DNA of 64,000 nt from Planctomycetota bacterium (GTDB lineage: Bacteria > Planctomycetota > UBA1135 > JACQFD01): contig JAEUHX010000037.1 in the NCBI GenBank assembly GCA_016792805.1, forward strand, positions 1 to 64,000, in the 5' to 3' direction. The notes under the pieces were generated by a model. It was not told the DNA's origin and searched no databases. It worked only from the letters and a program-made list of their open reading frames with translations. Position 1 is the first letter of the stretch; every line of letters begins with the position of its first letter. The translations under genes and the position numbers were made by a program. Positions 16,281 to 26,169 of this stretch are shown in pieces.

Positions 16281-17356
16281 GCACTCAACCTCGCCTCTGG
16301 ATTCCCGGCCCGACCCATGTGCGCCCGGAGATTCTGCAAGCCTGCGCGCGGCCGACGATCGGCCATCGCGGCTCCGCGATGAAGTCTCTCGTAGCTTCGA
16401 TCGACCAGCGCTTGAAGCCGCTTTTCGGCACGAAGCAGCATGTGTTGGTTCTCACGGCGTCGGGAAGCGCGGCTTGGGAGGCCGCGATCCGTTGCGGAGT
16501 CCAGGAGCGCTGGGCCGCCGTCACCCATGGCGCCTTCAGCGAGCGATGGGCTGCGACGGGCAAGGAGTGCGGTAAGCAGACCTCCGTGCTGGCCCTCGAA
16601 TGGGGTCGCGGCCTCGACCCCGCCGCCGTTGGTCGATTTGTGAAAGCTGCCGGCCCCGTGGAGGCGGTGGCCTTCGTCGAGAATGAGACCTCGACGGGCG
16701 CCTATTCGGACGTGGGCGCGATCGCCCGCGCCGTTCGCGAGGCGGCCCCGCAGGCGCTGATTTTTGTGGATTGCGTCAGCACGCTCGCCGGAGCTCCTTT
16801 TCAGTTCGACGAATGGGGAATCGATCTCGCGCTCGCTTCCTCACAAAAGTGCCTCGCACTCCCCCCCGGGCTCGCGGTCGTGGCGCTCTCGCAGCGATTC
16901 CTCGATCGGGCGCGGAGTGTCACAGGCCGGGGATATTATTTGGATCTCGTCCGCGCGCAGGAAGATTGGTCGAAGCAGCAGACGCCCGCAACGCCCGCCG
17001 TGAATTTGTTCTATGCACTCGACGAGCAACTGCAGGCATTCGAGCGGGAGACCCTCGCGGCCCGCTTCGCCCGTCATCGGACCATGGCCGAGATGGTTCA
17101 CCGCTGGTCGCTCGAGCGCGGCTTTCCGAGCTTCGTTGCTGAGGAACATCGCTCGCCGACGACGGCTTGCCGCAGCGCGGGCAAACTCGACACCGCCACA
17201 TTCGTGAAGGGGCTCAAGGCGCGCGGCCATGAGATCTCCGACGGCTACGGCAAGCTCAAGGGGCAGACGTTCCGCATCGGGCATCTCGGCGACCACAAGC
17301 CGGAAGATCTGGCGGAACTGCTCCGCGCCGCCGACGAGACGCTCCGCGCTCTTTAG
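16277..17356 (+). CDS. Class V aminotransferase, probable phosphoserine aminotransferase
   Basis: The 359-residue PLP enzyme belongs to the alanine-glyoxylate / serine-pyruvate class V group. Seen: RLWIPGPTHVRPEIL at the start, PLP-binding turn LTASGSAAWEAAI, cofactor Asp in IFVDCVSTLAG, and the Schiff-base Lys in SSQKCLALPPGLA. Position between serB and nothing else, with serA upstream, argues that it makes phosphoserine from phosphohydroxypyruvate, completing the pathway. This is a functional replacement of classical SerC, known from several lineages; activity as a glyoxylate aminotransferase remains possible. ATG overlaps the serB stop. Confidence 0.88.
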   Translation: MSTQPRLWIPGPTHVRPEILQACARPTIGHRGSAMKSLVASIDQRLKPLFGTKQHVLVLTASGSAAWEAAIRCGVQERWAAVTHGAFSERWAATGKECGKQTSVLALEWGRGLDPAAVGRFVKAAGPVEAVAFVENETSTGAYSDVGAIARAVREAAPQALIFVDCVSTLAGAPFQFDEWGIDLALASSQKCLALPPGLAVVALSQRFLDRARSVTGRGYYLDLVRAQEDWSKQQTPATPAVNLFYALDEQLQAFERETLAARFARHRTMAEMVHRWSLERGFPSFVAEEHRSPTTACRSAGKLDTATFVKGLKARGHEISDGYGKLKGQTFRIGHLGDHKPEDLAELLRAADETLRAL

Positions 17357-17413
17357 CGGCGCCCTTCGTCCGGCCGATGGGACGACACCCCTTTTTCGGT
17401 TGGGTTGTCGCCC

Positions 17414-19180
17414 ATGCGCATGCACACGCGTTCCTCGGTCTGGACCCTCGGCCTTCTCGCCGCTCCGCTCTTCACAGGCCTTGCCTGGGCCATCGGGTCG
17501 GAGCTTCTCGACGCTGAGTCGATTTGTGAGCGCCTTCCTGGCGGAGGCGAGCTCGCGGTCGAGCCCAACGGCGCGTCGATCGAGCTCTCCTTCTCCGACG
17601 ATGGCAATTATGCGGTCTTCACCAGCTCCGCGAGCAATCTCATCGTGGGAGATACCAATGGCGTCGCCGACGTCTTCCTTCTCGAGATGGAGACGGGAGG
17701 CATCACGCGGGTAAGCGTTGCGACGGGCGGCGGCGAATCGAACGGTGCAAGCGGCGCACCCTCGGTCTCCTCCGACGGACGATATATTGCATTTCAGTCG
17801 ATCGCAACCAATCTCGTCGCGGGCGCCGGAGACGCCCCGGCGGCGGCCGACGTCTATCTGTACGACCGTCTCACCGCAGAGACGACGCTCGTGAGCGGTG
17901 ACTCACTTGGCCAGCGAACGGGCGCCAACCACAATATGCTCTATGGGCGCGCGCTCGGACCCGACGGCGGAATGGTGGTCTTCATGGCGGCCGACCCCGA
18001 CCTCGACCCTACCGGCGGCGGCATGAACCATCTGTATGGACGTATTCTCTCCGAGGGCGCACTGATCCGCATCAGCGGCCCCACCTTCGAGACCCCGGGC
18101 AACGCCGAGTCTCACGGCGGCCAGATTTCTCCAGATAGCAGCTATGTCGCCTTCAGCTCGCTCGCGACCAACCTCACGGAGTCGCCGACGGGAGGGAAAT
18201 GGAATGCATTCGTAGTCGGCGAGTCGTCGCCGATGCAGCAGGTGAGCATTTCCGCGGCCGGCGGCGCGCCGAACGGCGACTCCCGCAGCACGAGCGTCTC
18301 CAATCAAGGACGCTACGTCGCGTTCGAGAGCACGGCGAGCAATCTCATCGCGAAGGATAAGAATCATCTCAAAGATGTCTTCCTTCGAGACATGCTGACG
18401 AGCACGACCGAGCGCGTCGTCAGGGCGCTCAAGAATGCAGAGCCGAACGGCGAGTCATGGGGCGCGCTCGTGAGCGCCGACGGTCGATTTGTGACCTACA
18501 CGAGCCTCGCGAGCAACCTCGTTCCCTTCGATCGAAACGGTGCGGCCGATGTGTTTCTCTACGATCGTCTGACTCAGATCACAACAAGAGTGAGCCGTGC
18601 GCCCGCAATGACCGAGCCGAACGGCGGCTCCTACGCCTCCGATTACCTCGACATCGCCCAAGGCGTCGGATTCTCCAGCACCGCGACGAACATCGTCTCT
18701 GAAGATATCAATAATGTGGAGGACGTCTTCGTTCGCAGGCTCTGGGCTTCCATCGAGCTCGTGATGCGCAAGGGCACGATTGCCTTCTCGGCGCAGCCCA
18801 ACCAAGACCGGTGCACGATCGCGGGCGACTTCCGCTTCAGCGGCTTCTCCGGCGACTCCGTATTTGTTCACGAGTCCGAGAATGCGCGCGTGATCTTTGG
18901 TTGCGAAGCACAGTTCTACGAGATCTCGATCGAGGCGGGCGATCCGGGCTGGAAGACGCTGCCGAATGGAACGATTCGATGGAAGAGCCCTGCGGGCACG
19001 ACGCCGGTCGTCACCCTCACGCTCAATCCAGGGAAACGCCAATTCTCCCTCGCGGCCTCCAAGCTCGAGCTCGGGGAGGGGTGGACGAGCCCAATCTCGA
19101 TGGCGCTCGAGCTCGGCGACGACCTCGGAATGGACGGCGCAGCCTGGACGGAGAAGCCTACCGGCTTTGTGTTGAGATAG
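17414..19180 (+). CDS. Secreted beta-propeller (TolB/WD40-like) protein
   Basis: The 588-residue protein starts at ATG 17414 with a signal peptide (MRMHTRSSVWTLGLLA, cleaved near AWA). It has about seven repeats with the phrase SxDGRYIAFQSxATNLV and DVFLYDRLT, for example SFSDDGNYAVFTSSASNLIV, SVSSDGRYIAFQSIATNLVA, YVAFESTASNLIAKDKN, RFVTYTSLASNLVPFDRNG. These are PD40/TolB-type blades. A C-terminal beta-sandwich-like part (about 460-588) follows. It is exported to the periplasm or surface; binding partner unknown. The direct-repeat-rich coding may reflect internal blade duplication. Confidence 0.88.
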   Translation: MRMHTRSSVWTLGLLAAPLFTGLAWAIGSELLDAESICERLPGGGELAVEPNGASIELSFSDDGNYAVFTSSASNLIVGDTNGVADVFLLEMETGGITRVSVATGGGESNGASGAPSVSSDGRYIAFQSIATNLVAGAGDAPAAADVYLYDRLTAETTLVSGDSLGQRTGANHNMLYGRALGPDGGMVVFMAADPDLDPTGGGMNHLYGRILSEGALIRISGPTFETPGNAESHGGQISPDSSYVAFSSLATNLTESPTGGKWNAFVVGESSPMQQVSISAAGGAPNGDSRSTSVSNQGRYVAFESTASNLIAKDKNHLKDVFLRDMLTSTTERVVRALKNAEPNGESWGALVSADGRFVTYTSLASNLVPFDRNGAADVFLYDRLTQITTRVSRAPAMTEPNGGSYASDYLDIAQGVGFSSTATNIVSEDINNVEDVFVRRLWASIELVMRKGTIAFSAQPNQDRCTIAGDFRFSGFSGDSVFVHESENARVIFGCEAQFYEISIEAGDPGWKTLPNGTIRWKSPAGTTPVVTLTLNPGKRQFSLAASKLELGEGWTSPISMALELGDDLGMDGAAWTEKPTGFVLR

Positions 19181-19488
19181 TTACAGAATCTTCACCGGAC
19201 GGGTCGAGTGCGCCGCTGCGCAGATGCGCCAGGCGCGGGGAAGTGAACCGATGGTGCCCCCGTTGGGGCGCTCTGCGGGCGGCCGCCGACGGCGGCTCGG
19301 ACGGATTTTGTTACGGTTTCTCAATTGGGGCCGAGGCAAGAAAGCATGCTTCGCGCCCCAAGCAACCGCTTCACTGGCGCCCTCCTCGGCTCCGGCGCGG
19401 CTGCGAGGGGGTGACGGGGCCCCAATTGGTGGTTTGTCCGCGGGAAACTCCGCAGCCGCAGAGTTCCCCCGCGCCCGCGGATAGTTCG
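19181..19488. other. Gene-free convergent intergenic region with an inverted repeat
   Basis: I see no gene between the propeller protein and the HAD phosphatase. AATTGGGGCC near 19323 and GGCCCCAATT near 19418 are reverse complements about 95 bp apart, and could form a stem around a GC-rich loop, perhaps a bidirectional terminator. Confidence 0.4.
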
Positions 19489-20313
19489 TTACCGAAGATC
19501 TGGGAGCGCCTCGACGACGTCAATCGCGGCATCGTGGCAGGCGTCGAGCGCCCATGCCGGCGTGTAGCCGCGGCGACGCAGGAATAGGCGCAGGCCGGCG
19601 AAGCGCGGATCGGTGCGGCGCGCGGCCGCAGGAAGCGCCAGGTCGAGGGAGAGCACATCGCCGATAAAGGCGTCGGGGGTCTCCTCGCTCAGGATCTTCC
19701 AGAAGCTCGGTCTCCGCAGCGCAATGGGGCGCGCGCCAAAGGACGCTCGCGCCGGAAGCTCCGCGGGCTCTTCGCCGAGGCGAAATTTGAGGGCATTCCC
19801 GCGGACGCGCAGTCCGCGCTGTCCCGGCTCAAAGCCCGCGCTGCGCAGGATTGCCTCAATGCGGTCGGTCGAACTGTTGGAAACAATCACAACTTCATGG
19901 CCGTCCGAAAGCCACTGCGCCACGCGCGCCAGCGCCGCCTCCTCGGCATGGCTCGCGTGGGCGGCGCGATAGCGGCGCGTACCCTCCTCGAAGCAGTGGA
20001 TCGAGAGATCGCTGTACTTCACAAATCCGCTGTCCCGCAGACGCGCCAGCACCGCAGCCGGCCCGCGCTCATAGAGCGCCGCGACGACGCCATTATTATA
20101 AATGTACGGATCTTCGTCGGCATAGGCGGAGATCACCGTTCGCCCCGAATCGGACACCATCCAGCCGTGACGATCGGGCGCCGCACTCACCTCCGCGCGC
20201 AGCGCCGAGAGAAGCGCGCGGTCGCCGAGAAGCTCGTCGAGGTAGGACGCACACGAGGCAGCCTCCCCTTCGGGAGTTGTGAAAACGCCGTCGAAATCGC
20301 TGAGAATCTTCAT
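19489..20313 (-). CDS. HAD-superfamily phosphatase-like protein
   Basis: The 274-residue protein has HAD motif I at the N-terminus (MKILSDFDGVFTT, a DFDG variant), a motif II-like block HEVVIVSNSSTDRIEAIL, and a motif IV-like acidic block DAFIGDVLSLDLAL. A large insert sits between motifs I and II, as in type C1/C2 caps. It is expected to be a cytosolic phosphatase for a small metabolite. It begins 1 bp after the stop of the organophosphate transporter gene, so the two form an operon: import of a sugar phosphate or similar followed by dephosphorylation is a reasonable inference. Confidence 0.78.
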   Translation of the reverse strand: MKILSDFDGVFTTPEGEAASCASYLDELLGDRALLSALRAEVSAAPDRHGWMVSDSGRTVISAYADEDPYIYNNGVVAALYERGPAAVLARLRDSGFVKYSDLSIHCFEEGTRRYRAAHASHAEEAALARVAQWLSDGHEVVIVSNSSTDRIEAILRSAGFEPGQRGLRVRGNALKFRLGEEPAELPARASFGARPIALRRPSFWKILSEETPDAFIGDVLSLDLALPAAARRTDPRFAGLRLFLRRRGYTPAWALDACHDAAIDVVEALPDLR

Positions 20314-20314
20314 A

Positions 20315-21715
20315 TTAGTGAGCAGCCTTCTTGCCGCGCGGCACGGCCTTCCAGATGCGCACCAGCAGTACGAGCCCGATCACCGCGAACGGCAGCAGGA
20401 ACAGCGGCCAATAGCTCCACCCGAGGTCCTTCGACGAGGTGATGCGCCCGAGAGCGAGCGATTGCACTCCAGTGCCGAGGTAGACGAATCCGTCGATGAC
20501 GCCGACGGCCGTGGCCGTCCCCTTCCGCCCGCCGAAGTCCATGGTGGCCGTTCCGGAGAGGAGCCCATGGATGCCGATCACGGCGAGAATATTGAGGAAG
20601 CTCAGTCCGCACAAAAGCCACGAATCGGTGAGCGCGAAGCACATGGCGCCGACGCAGACGAGCAGAAGCCCGTAGAGCAGCCCCGCGGCCGGCGCGCGCC
20701 GCGACTGAAAGAACATGTCGCTCACCCAGCCGGCCGCATTGGCACCGATGATGCCGGCGACGAATTGGATGAGTCCCCACCAATCGCGCGTGAACTGCCA
20801 GCCCGTGCCGGCCGCAGCGGCGCCGAGTTCCTTCGCCTGCTCGCCGGCATAGATGAAGTACCAGTGCATGATCCCCTGGCGCAGCACGCCGGTGCAGAAT
20901 TCGATCAACGCCACCGTGAGAATCACGGGATGGGTCAGCACCCTGAGCAGGAGCTGGACAGTGGAAAAGTGGTCCTGATCGGGGCTCAGGATGGCCTCAC
21001 CCGTGTCGATGTCGGAATGTCCGGCCTCCGACGGATGGTCCCTTAGAAAGAAGAATTCAAACAGAAGGATCGCCGAGAGCGCTGCAGCCGGAACAAAGAA
21101 CACGATCCAAGTCGGCACGGGGCCGGATGCCGCTTCGCCGCTGCCCTTGAGCAAGTTCAGAAACCAGCGGTTCCCCTCGAAAGCAAAGAATATCCCAGAG
21201 GAGATCATGACGCCGAAGATGCCCGAGAAGCCGCCGCGTTCGCGCACGTGGAACCAGCTGGAATTGACTTTCACAATCGCCACGGCGCCGAAGCTCTGAA
21301 AGTACATGTTGATTCCGTACAGAACGGAAAGCAGCATCTTCACGCTTTCGGCCGTAGCGCCGCCGCCAAGCACGGCACCGCGCAGATAGAGCCCGATGCC
21401 GAGATTCGCACCGGCGGCGCCGAGCACCGAGATGAGCATGGCTTTGCGGCCGCCGATTCGGTCGGTTAGCGGCCCGTTCAGTACAAATGCGAAGCCATAA
21501 ATGAACGTCCCGATCGCGAATACGTCGCCGAAGGCCTCCTTCGTGAGCAAGCTCCCGAGGTCGCCCTGCGCAACGGTCAGGTTGTAGCGCCCCATGTAGA
21601 GGAGCGCATAGGCGAGCCCGAGCGGGAACCAATTCAGGAAACGCCGCAGCCGGTAGGCGCGCGGGTGCACGACCTTGCCGTCGACGAGCGGCTGCCGGGG
21701 CGTGCGGGAATCCAT
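20315..21715 (-). CDS. MFS transporter, organophosphate:phosphate antiporter-like
   Basis: The 466-residue protein has about twelve membrane segments and OPA/GlpT-like features: [20 protein letters not shown] near the N-terminus (the family's YxxRYN motif), [20 protein letters not shown] in the 2-3 loop, and [19 protein letters not shown] hydrophilic loop lies mid-protein (about 245-275). Relatives exchange phosphate for glycerol-3-phosphate or hexose phosphates across the inner membrane. It starts at ATG 21715; the longer open frame to 22165 overlaps the divergent gene and is not membrane-like. Paired with a HAD phosphatase gene 1 bp downstream. Confidence 0.88.
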   Translation of the reverse strand: MDSRTPRQPLVDGKVVHPRAYRLRRFLNWFPLGLAYALLYMGRYNLTVAQGDLGSLLTKEAFGDVFAIGTFIYGFAFVLNGPLTDRIGGRKAMLISVLGAAGANLGIGLYLRGAVLGGGATAESVKMLLSVLYGINMYFQSFGAVAIVKVNSSWFHVRERGGFSGIFGVMISSGIFFAFEGNRWFLNLLKGSGEAASGPVPTWIVFFVPAAALSAILLFEFFFLRDHPSEAGHSDIDTGEAILSPDQDHFSTVQLLLRVLTHPVILTVALIEFCTGVLRQGIMHWYFIYAGEQAKELGAAAAGTGWQFTRDWWGLIQFVAGIIGANAAGWVSDMFFQSRRAPAAGLLYGLLLVCVGAMCFALTDSWLLCGLSFLNILAVIGIHGLLSGTATMDFGGRKGTATAVGVIDGFVYLGTGVQSLALGRITSSKDLGWSYWPLFLLPFAVIGLVLLVRIWKAVPRGKKAAH

Positions 21716-21871
21716 GGGGCGGCGGATGGTACGCGCGAGCGCTCCCCACGAGAACGGCATGAAAGCGCCGCAAATCGACTCGCTTGCGGCGCACGCCCGC
21801 GCTGCGGGCGCCCTCGCCGAGCGCAGGCCGAAATGCCGTCCTTGCAGTCGCGCCTCCGAGGCCCGATCCAT

Positions 21872-24139
21872 GTGGGCATCGAACGCGTTCCGCGAGCTCT
21901 GACCCTCGGCCTCCTGATCGGCGCATGTGCTCCGACGAAAGGTGCATGGGCGCCGGGCCCCCAAGGCACGCTCGAGCGCACCTCCCCAATGCCGCAATCG
22001 CGTCCCGCCAACCGCCTCGCCCGAGAGAAGAGCCCCTACCTTCTGCAGCACGCCCACAATCCGGTGGATTGGTATCCTTGGGGCGAAGAGGCATTCGAAA
22101 AGGCGCGGAGAGAGAACAAGCCAATCTTCTTGTCGGTCGGCTACTCGACGTGCCATTGGTGCCATGTGATGGAGCGCGAGTCATTCGAGAACGAGGTCAT
22201 TGGCAAGTTCCTGAGTGAACATTTCGTTCCCGTGAAAGTCGACCGAGAGGAGAGACCGGACGTGGACCGCGTCTACATGGCATTTGTGCAAGCCAGTACG
22301 GGAAGCGGCGGCTGGCCAATGTCGGTCTGGCTCACGCCCGATTTGAAGCCTTTCTACGGCGGCACCTACTTCGCGCCGGTCTCCGCCTACGGCCGACCGG
22401 GCTTTCTCGACCTGCTGAAGCGGATCGATGAGCTTTGGCGCACGAAGAGCGCCGATTTGCAACAATCGGCGGCACGCGCGCTCGACGTGCTGCGCGAGCA
22501 GACACAGGTTTCTACGCCGGAGAGCACGTCGGCCGAGGCGACGGTGAGCGACGCGATGCTGCGCCGCGGATTCGATGCCTTCGACCGGAGTTTCGATGAG
22601 CGCCACGGCGGGTTCGGCGGCGCGCCGAAGTTTCCGAGGCCAAGTACACTTTTCTTTCTGCTGCGCTACGCGCAGCGGGCGAAGAGCGAGCGCGCTTCGC
22701 ACATGGTGACGCTCACGCTCGAGCAGATGGCGCGCGGCGGGATGTACGATCAGCTCGGCGGCGGCTTCCATCGCTACTCCGTCGATGCCGTGTGGCACGT
22801 GCCGCATTTCGAGAAGATGCTGTACGACCAGGGGCAGCTTGCCTCCGCGTACGCGGAGGCGTTCCAGGCCACCGGAAAGCCGCTCTTCGCGACGACGCTC
22901 CGCGGTATCTGTGATTATGTGCTGCGAGATCTCACTTCTCCTGATGGGGCGTTCTACTCGGCAGAGGATGCCGACAGCGCTGATCCGGATGCGGCTTCCC
23001 AGCCGGCGGAGGGGCATGGAGCCGAGAAGCGCGAGGGTGCTTTCTATGTGTTCACTCATGAGGAGCTCGCCCGAATCGCAGGCGCCGACGCGGCGGCGTT
23101 CGGGCTTCGCTTCGGAGTCGAGGAGAGCGGGAACGCCAGCGATCCCCACGGTGAGCTGACCGGTAGAAATGTGCTATTCCTGGCGAGGGAGATTTCGGAG
23201 GTGGCTTCGCGGCTCAGCCTCTCCGAGCGAGAAGTCACAGATGCGATCGATCGCGCGTCCGCCAAAGCGCTCTCGGAGCGCGCGCGGCGGCCGCGGCCGC
23301 ATCTCGACGACAAGGTCCTCACGGCGTGGAACGGATTGATGATCTCCGGGCTCGCCAAGGCGGCGGCGGCTCTCGACGAGCCGCGCTACGGAGAGGCGGC
23401 TGCGCGCGCGGCGAGATTCATCGAGGCGCGGATGCTGGACTCGAAGTCGGGGGAACTCCGACGGAGGTATCGCGATGGCGAGGTGGGGCTGCGTGCCCAC
23501 GCCGATGATTATGCATACTTCGTGCAGGGGCTGCTCGATCTGTATGCTTGGAGCTTCGATGCGCGGTGGATCGAGCTCGCCTCGAAGCTGCACGCGACCA
23601 TGGATCGCCTCTTCCGAGACTCCCGCGGCGTCTATTACAGCTCCGCCGAGGGCGATGCGTCGATCCTGATTCGCATGCAGGAAGACTACGACGGCGCAGA
23701 GCCGACGCCGAGCTCGGTCGCGGCCCACAATGCGCTCGTGCTGGCGGAGCTCACTGGCGACGACGACCTGCGCAAGCGCGCCGAGGAGACGGTGGCGGCC
23801 TTCCACTCACGGCTCTCACAAATCCCAGCCGCCGTTCCCCAAATGTTAGCGACGCTCGACGCGATGCTCGCGAGCCCGCAGCACATCGGTATCGCTGGCG
23901 ATCCGAGCCGTGAGGACACTCGAGCACTCTTGCGCGCGATTCGCGGCCGATTCCTTCCGAATGCGCACATCCTTCTGGCGGACGGCGGCGCGGCGCAGTC
24001 GGCGATGGCAAAGCGCCTGCCTTTTGTGGCAGGCATGAAACCCGTCGGCGGAAAGGCGGCGGCTTATGTGTGCGTGAATCGCGCCTGCCGGCTGCCTACC
24101 ACAGATCCGGGAGAGATTGAGAAGCTCTTCCCGCGCTAG
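21872..24139 (+). CDS. YyaL/SSP411-like protein with thioredoxin-like domain
   Basis: The protein begins with a thioredoxin-like domain ([21 protein letters not shown], then [18 protein letters not shown] with a CxxC pair), followed by [22 protein letters not shown] and a large six-hairpin glycosidase-like toroid ([56 protein letters not shown]). This is the conserved DUF255/N-acylglucosamine-2-epimerase-like family; its substrate is unknown. I choose the GTG at 21872 because it adds a lipoprotein-like signal ([15 protein letters not shown]); the ATG at 21989 begins directly at the conserved domain and is the alternative. Divergent from the transporter gene. Confidence 0.88.
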   Translation: MGIERVPRALTLGLLIGACAPTKGAWAPGPQGTLERTSPMPQSRPANRLAREKSPYLLQHAHNPVDWYPWGEEAFEKARRENKPIFLSVGYSTCHWCHVMERESFENEVIGKFLSEHFVPVKVDREERPDVDRVYMAFVQASTGSGGWPMSVWLTPDLKPFYGGTYFAPVSAYGRPGFLDLLKRIDELWRTKSADLQQSAARALDVLREQTQVSTPESTSAEATVSDAMLRRGFDAFDRSFDERHGGFGGAPKFPRPSTLFFLLRYAQRAKSERASHMVTLTLEQMARGGMYDQLGGGFHRYSVDAVWHVPHFEKMLYDQGQLASAYAEAFQATGKPLFATTLRGICDYVLRDLTSPDGAFYSAEDADSADPDAASQPAEGHGAEKREGAFYVFTHEELARIAGADAAAFGLRFGVEESGNASDPHGELTGRNVLFLAREISEVASRLSLSEREVTDAIDRASAKALSERARRPRPHLDDKVLTAWNGLMISGLAKAAAALDEPRYGEAAARAARFIEARMLDSKSGELRRRYRDGEVGLRAHADDYAYFVQGLLDLYAWSFDARWIELASKLHATMDRLFRDSRGVYYSSAEGDASILIRMQEDYDGAEPTPSSVAAHNALVLAELTGDDDLRKRAEETVAAFHSRLSQIPAAVPQMLATLDAMLASPQHIGIAGDPSREDTRALLRAIRGRFLPNAHILLADGGAAQSAMAKRLPFVAGMKPVGGKAAAYVCVNRACRLPTTDPGEIEKLFPR

Positions 24140-24201
24140 CGCGCGCAGCTCGGGGGATCCTGAGGGTGCCCTCCGAGCGTCGCACATCGAGACAGAAGCC
24201 G

Positions 24202-26169
24202 TTAGTACGGCAGGTAGCGCGCGAGATCACTCCAATCCGACTTGCTCTTCGCGTCGGCCTTGATCTGCGCGGCGATATTCAGGTAGAGCGGGCCATCGAA
24301 GCCGGCAAGCGGGCTCGCCTCGAGGAACTTCCCCGCCAGGTAAAGCCCAAGCCCCGACACGCGGTTGTAACCCGAAAGGTCAGCGTCCACAAAAACGCTC
24401 GGGTCGAGCGGATCAACGAGCCGCTTGATCCCCTTGCCCTTGCCCTCGGCGCCGTCCGTCCACGCCTGGGTCGCGTAGAATTGGCACTTCTCCAGCGCGC
24501 CGGTGATGAGCTTCGGCCGATTGAACTGCTGTCCGACTTTCAGCAGCACCGGAACTGCGCGGAGATCTTCGAAAGACGCCGCCGCATAATGCCCGGGAAT
24601 CCACTTATCCGAAATGAGAGCCCACATCACCTGCGGCTGGCCCCAGGCCTTTCCGAACGGTTGCACATGCCCGAGGTCGAGGAAATGTTCCATCGCCGCG
24701 ATCGGCTGGCTCATGTCGTAGTTCGGATTCAGCCTCCAGGCGCGATAGGCGATCTCGAGCCACCCCAAATATCCTCTCGGCGTGTTCGCAAACCCTGGGC
24801 CGAAGGGCTGCGGGTCGATCGTCCGGAGCATTGCCTTCGCGAGCTCTCCGTGATGGAGCATCTCCGCCCAGGCCCATGGCGAACCCGTCGCCTCAGCGAA
24901 CTCTCCCGTCCGGCGCATCGACGCGTGCTGGTGATCCTGGGCCATCCAGCCGTGGTCGTCGGCGATCGGAGCGATTTTGTTGGAATTGCTGTCGAGCGGA
25001 ATGCGCCCCAGGTACTCCGAACCCCAAGTCGCCGGACGGCAGAAGTTCATCCAGATCGACGGCGAGTCGCCGACGAATCCGTTGAAATGTCCGGGCCGAG
25101 CCGATTGGCGGTAGACCGTTGGCGCGATGAAGATGAGATCATTGATCTCGTTGCGCGCGTAGTAGGCGCCAATGTGACAGAAGGGCCAATCGCCATGGTA
25201 GCCCGTCTGCCAGGTTTCCTTTTCGTCGACTCCCAATAATCCCCACGGATCGCCGCTCGTGGGGAAATAGGCGGAGCCGTCGAGCCAGCTCATCTCCTGG
25301 TTCGAGCGGCTCGGGAACGCGGGGTCGACCGCCGTCCACATGCAGCCGGGATTCGGCGGGAAAAGAGCCGCCAGCTCGTTCCAGCTCGGATTTCCCGTCG
25401 GTTCCGTCGTTGCCACAAAAGGCCAAATGTGGCCAGCGCCGTCGGCCACGCGGCGGTCGGAATCCTGCGGGAACACAAGGCGGTAGCGCTGCTCCGGCTG
25501 AATAACTTTGAATGTGGCCAGCTGCGGGAAAAGCGGCATCAGGCGGCCGCCGGACACCTCGAGCTGGACGTCGGGGACGATCTGTGAACCCACGGAGGCG
25601 CCAGCGGAAACCTGCGCAGTCGTGACCAGCGGATCATTCATGAATCCGGCCTCGATCCACGCGACGGCCGTGCCGGGAATCGCCCGCCGATAGATCAGCA
25701 AGGAAAGGTGACTATTGACCGCGAGGCGAGAAACCGAGTTGCGCGCCGCAGTCGTCGTCGGACCGGGCGACCCTGCGAAGTCGGGAGCCGGATAAGTGGC
25801 TCCATCAATTATCCACTGAAACTGGAGCCCCGAAGCGCCTGAGCCGCCGCCGGTCCCACCGGTGCCGCCCGTCCCACCGGTACCTCCGGTTCCCCCGCCT
25901 CCACCCGAGCCGCCACTACCGCCCGAGCCCCCACTACCGCCCGAGCCCCCACTGCCGCCCGAGCCCCCACTACCGCCCGAGCCCCCTGTTCCGCCTGTGT
26001 CGCCGCCCGTGCCGCCGGTTCCGCCGGTGTCGCCTCCTGAGCCGCCGTCGTCAGCAGTCCCGGTGCCGACGGCTCCGCCGCCGCCGCCACCGCCGCAGCT
26101 CGGCAGACCTGCAACAAAAATCATGGCCGCCAATCCAAGAGCGCATGCGGCTTGCACCGAACGATTCAT
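24202..26169 (-). CDS. Large lipoprotein with Gly-rich linker
   Basis: Starting at ATG 26169 the 655-residue protein has a signal peptide with a lipobox-like LPSC after MNRSVQAACALGLAAM. A Gly-rich linker of about 95 residues (GGTGGSGGSGG repeats) follows, then a domain beginning LQFQWIIDGATYPAPDF with beta-rich segments, and an alpha-rich part with repeated aromatic helices (WLEIAYRAWRLNPNYDMSQP, WGQPQVMWALISDKWIPG). The linker holds the 18-bp tandem repeats at 25913-25984. It resembles surface lipoproteins in which a flexible stalk carries a folded head. I do not recognise the head. The longer open frame to 26616 is rejected for lack of a signal. Confidence 0.72.
   Translation of the reverse strand: MNRSVQAACALGLAAMIFVAGLPSCGGGGGGGAVGTGTADDGGSGGDTGGTGGTGGDTGGTGGSGGSGGSGGSGGSGGSGGSGGSGGSGGGGGTGGTGGTGGTGGTGGGSGASGLQFQWIIDGATYPAPDFAGSPGPTTTAARNSVSRLAVNSHLSLLIYRRAIPGTAVAWIEAGFMNDPLVTTAQVSAGASVGSQIVPDVQLEVSGGRLMPLFPQLATFKVIQPEQRYRLVFPQDSDRRVADGAGHIWPFVATTEPTGNPSWNELAALFPPNPGCMWTAVDPAFPSRSNQEMSWLDGSAYFPTSGDPWGLLGVDEKETWQTGYHGDWPFCHIGAYYARNEINDLIFIAPTVYRQSARPGHFNGFVGDSPSIWMNFCRPATWGSEYLGRIPLDSNSNKIAPIADDHGWMAQDHQHASMRRTGEFAEATGSPWAWAEMLHHGELAKAMLRTIDPQPFGPGFANTPRGYLGWLEIAYRAWRLNPNYDMSQPIAAMEHFLDLGHVQPFGKAWGQPQVMWALISDKWIPGHYAAASFEDLRAVPVLLKVGQQFNRPKLITGALEKCQFYATQAWTDGAEGKGKGIKRLVDPLDPSVFVDADLSGYNRVSGLGLYLAGKFLEASPLAGFDGPLYLNIAAQIKADAKSKSDWSDLARYLPY
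25913..25984. repeat. 18-bp tandem repeat in the Gly-rich linker
   Basis: Four units of CCACTACCGCCCGAGCCC start at 25913, 25931, 25949 and 25967, with one substitution in the third. In the minus-strand frame each unit encodes six residues, so copy number change would alter stalk length without a frameshift. Confidence 0.9.

Noticed and set aside
17382..17410. Possible hairpin (CGACACCC / GGGTTGTCG) just before the beta-propeller gene start
   Set aside because: The stem is imperfect and overlaps the expected ribosome binding region; too weak to call as regulatory.
25862..26117. Regular GGX/CCX triplets mistaken for a CRISPR or satellite
   Set aside because: Periodicity is 18 bp without spacers and is explained by the Gly-rich linker of the lipoprotein gene.
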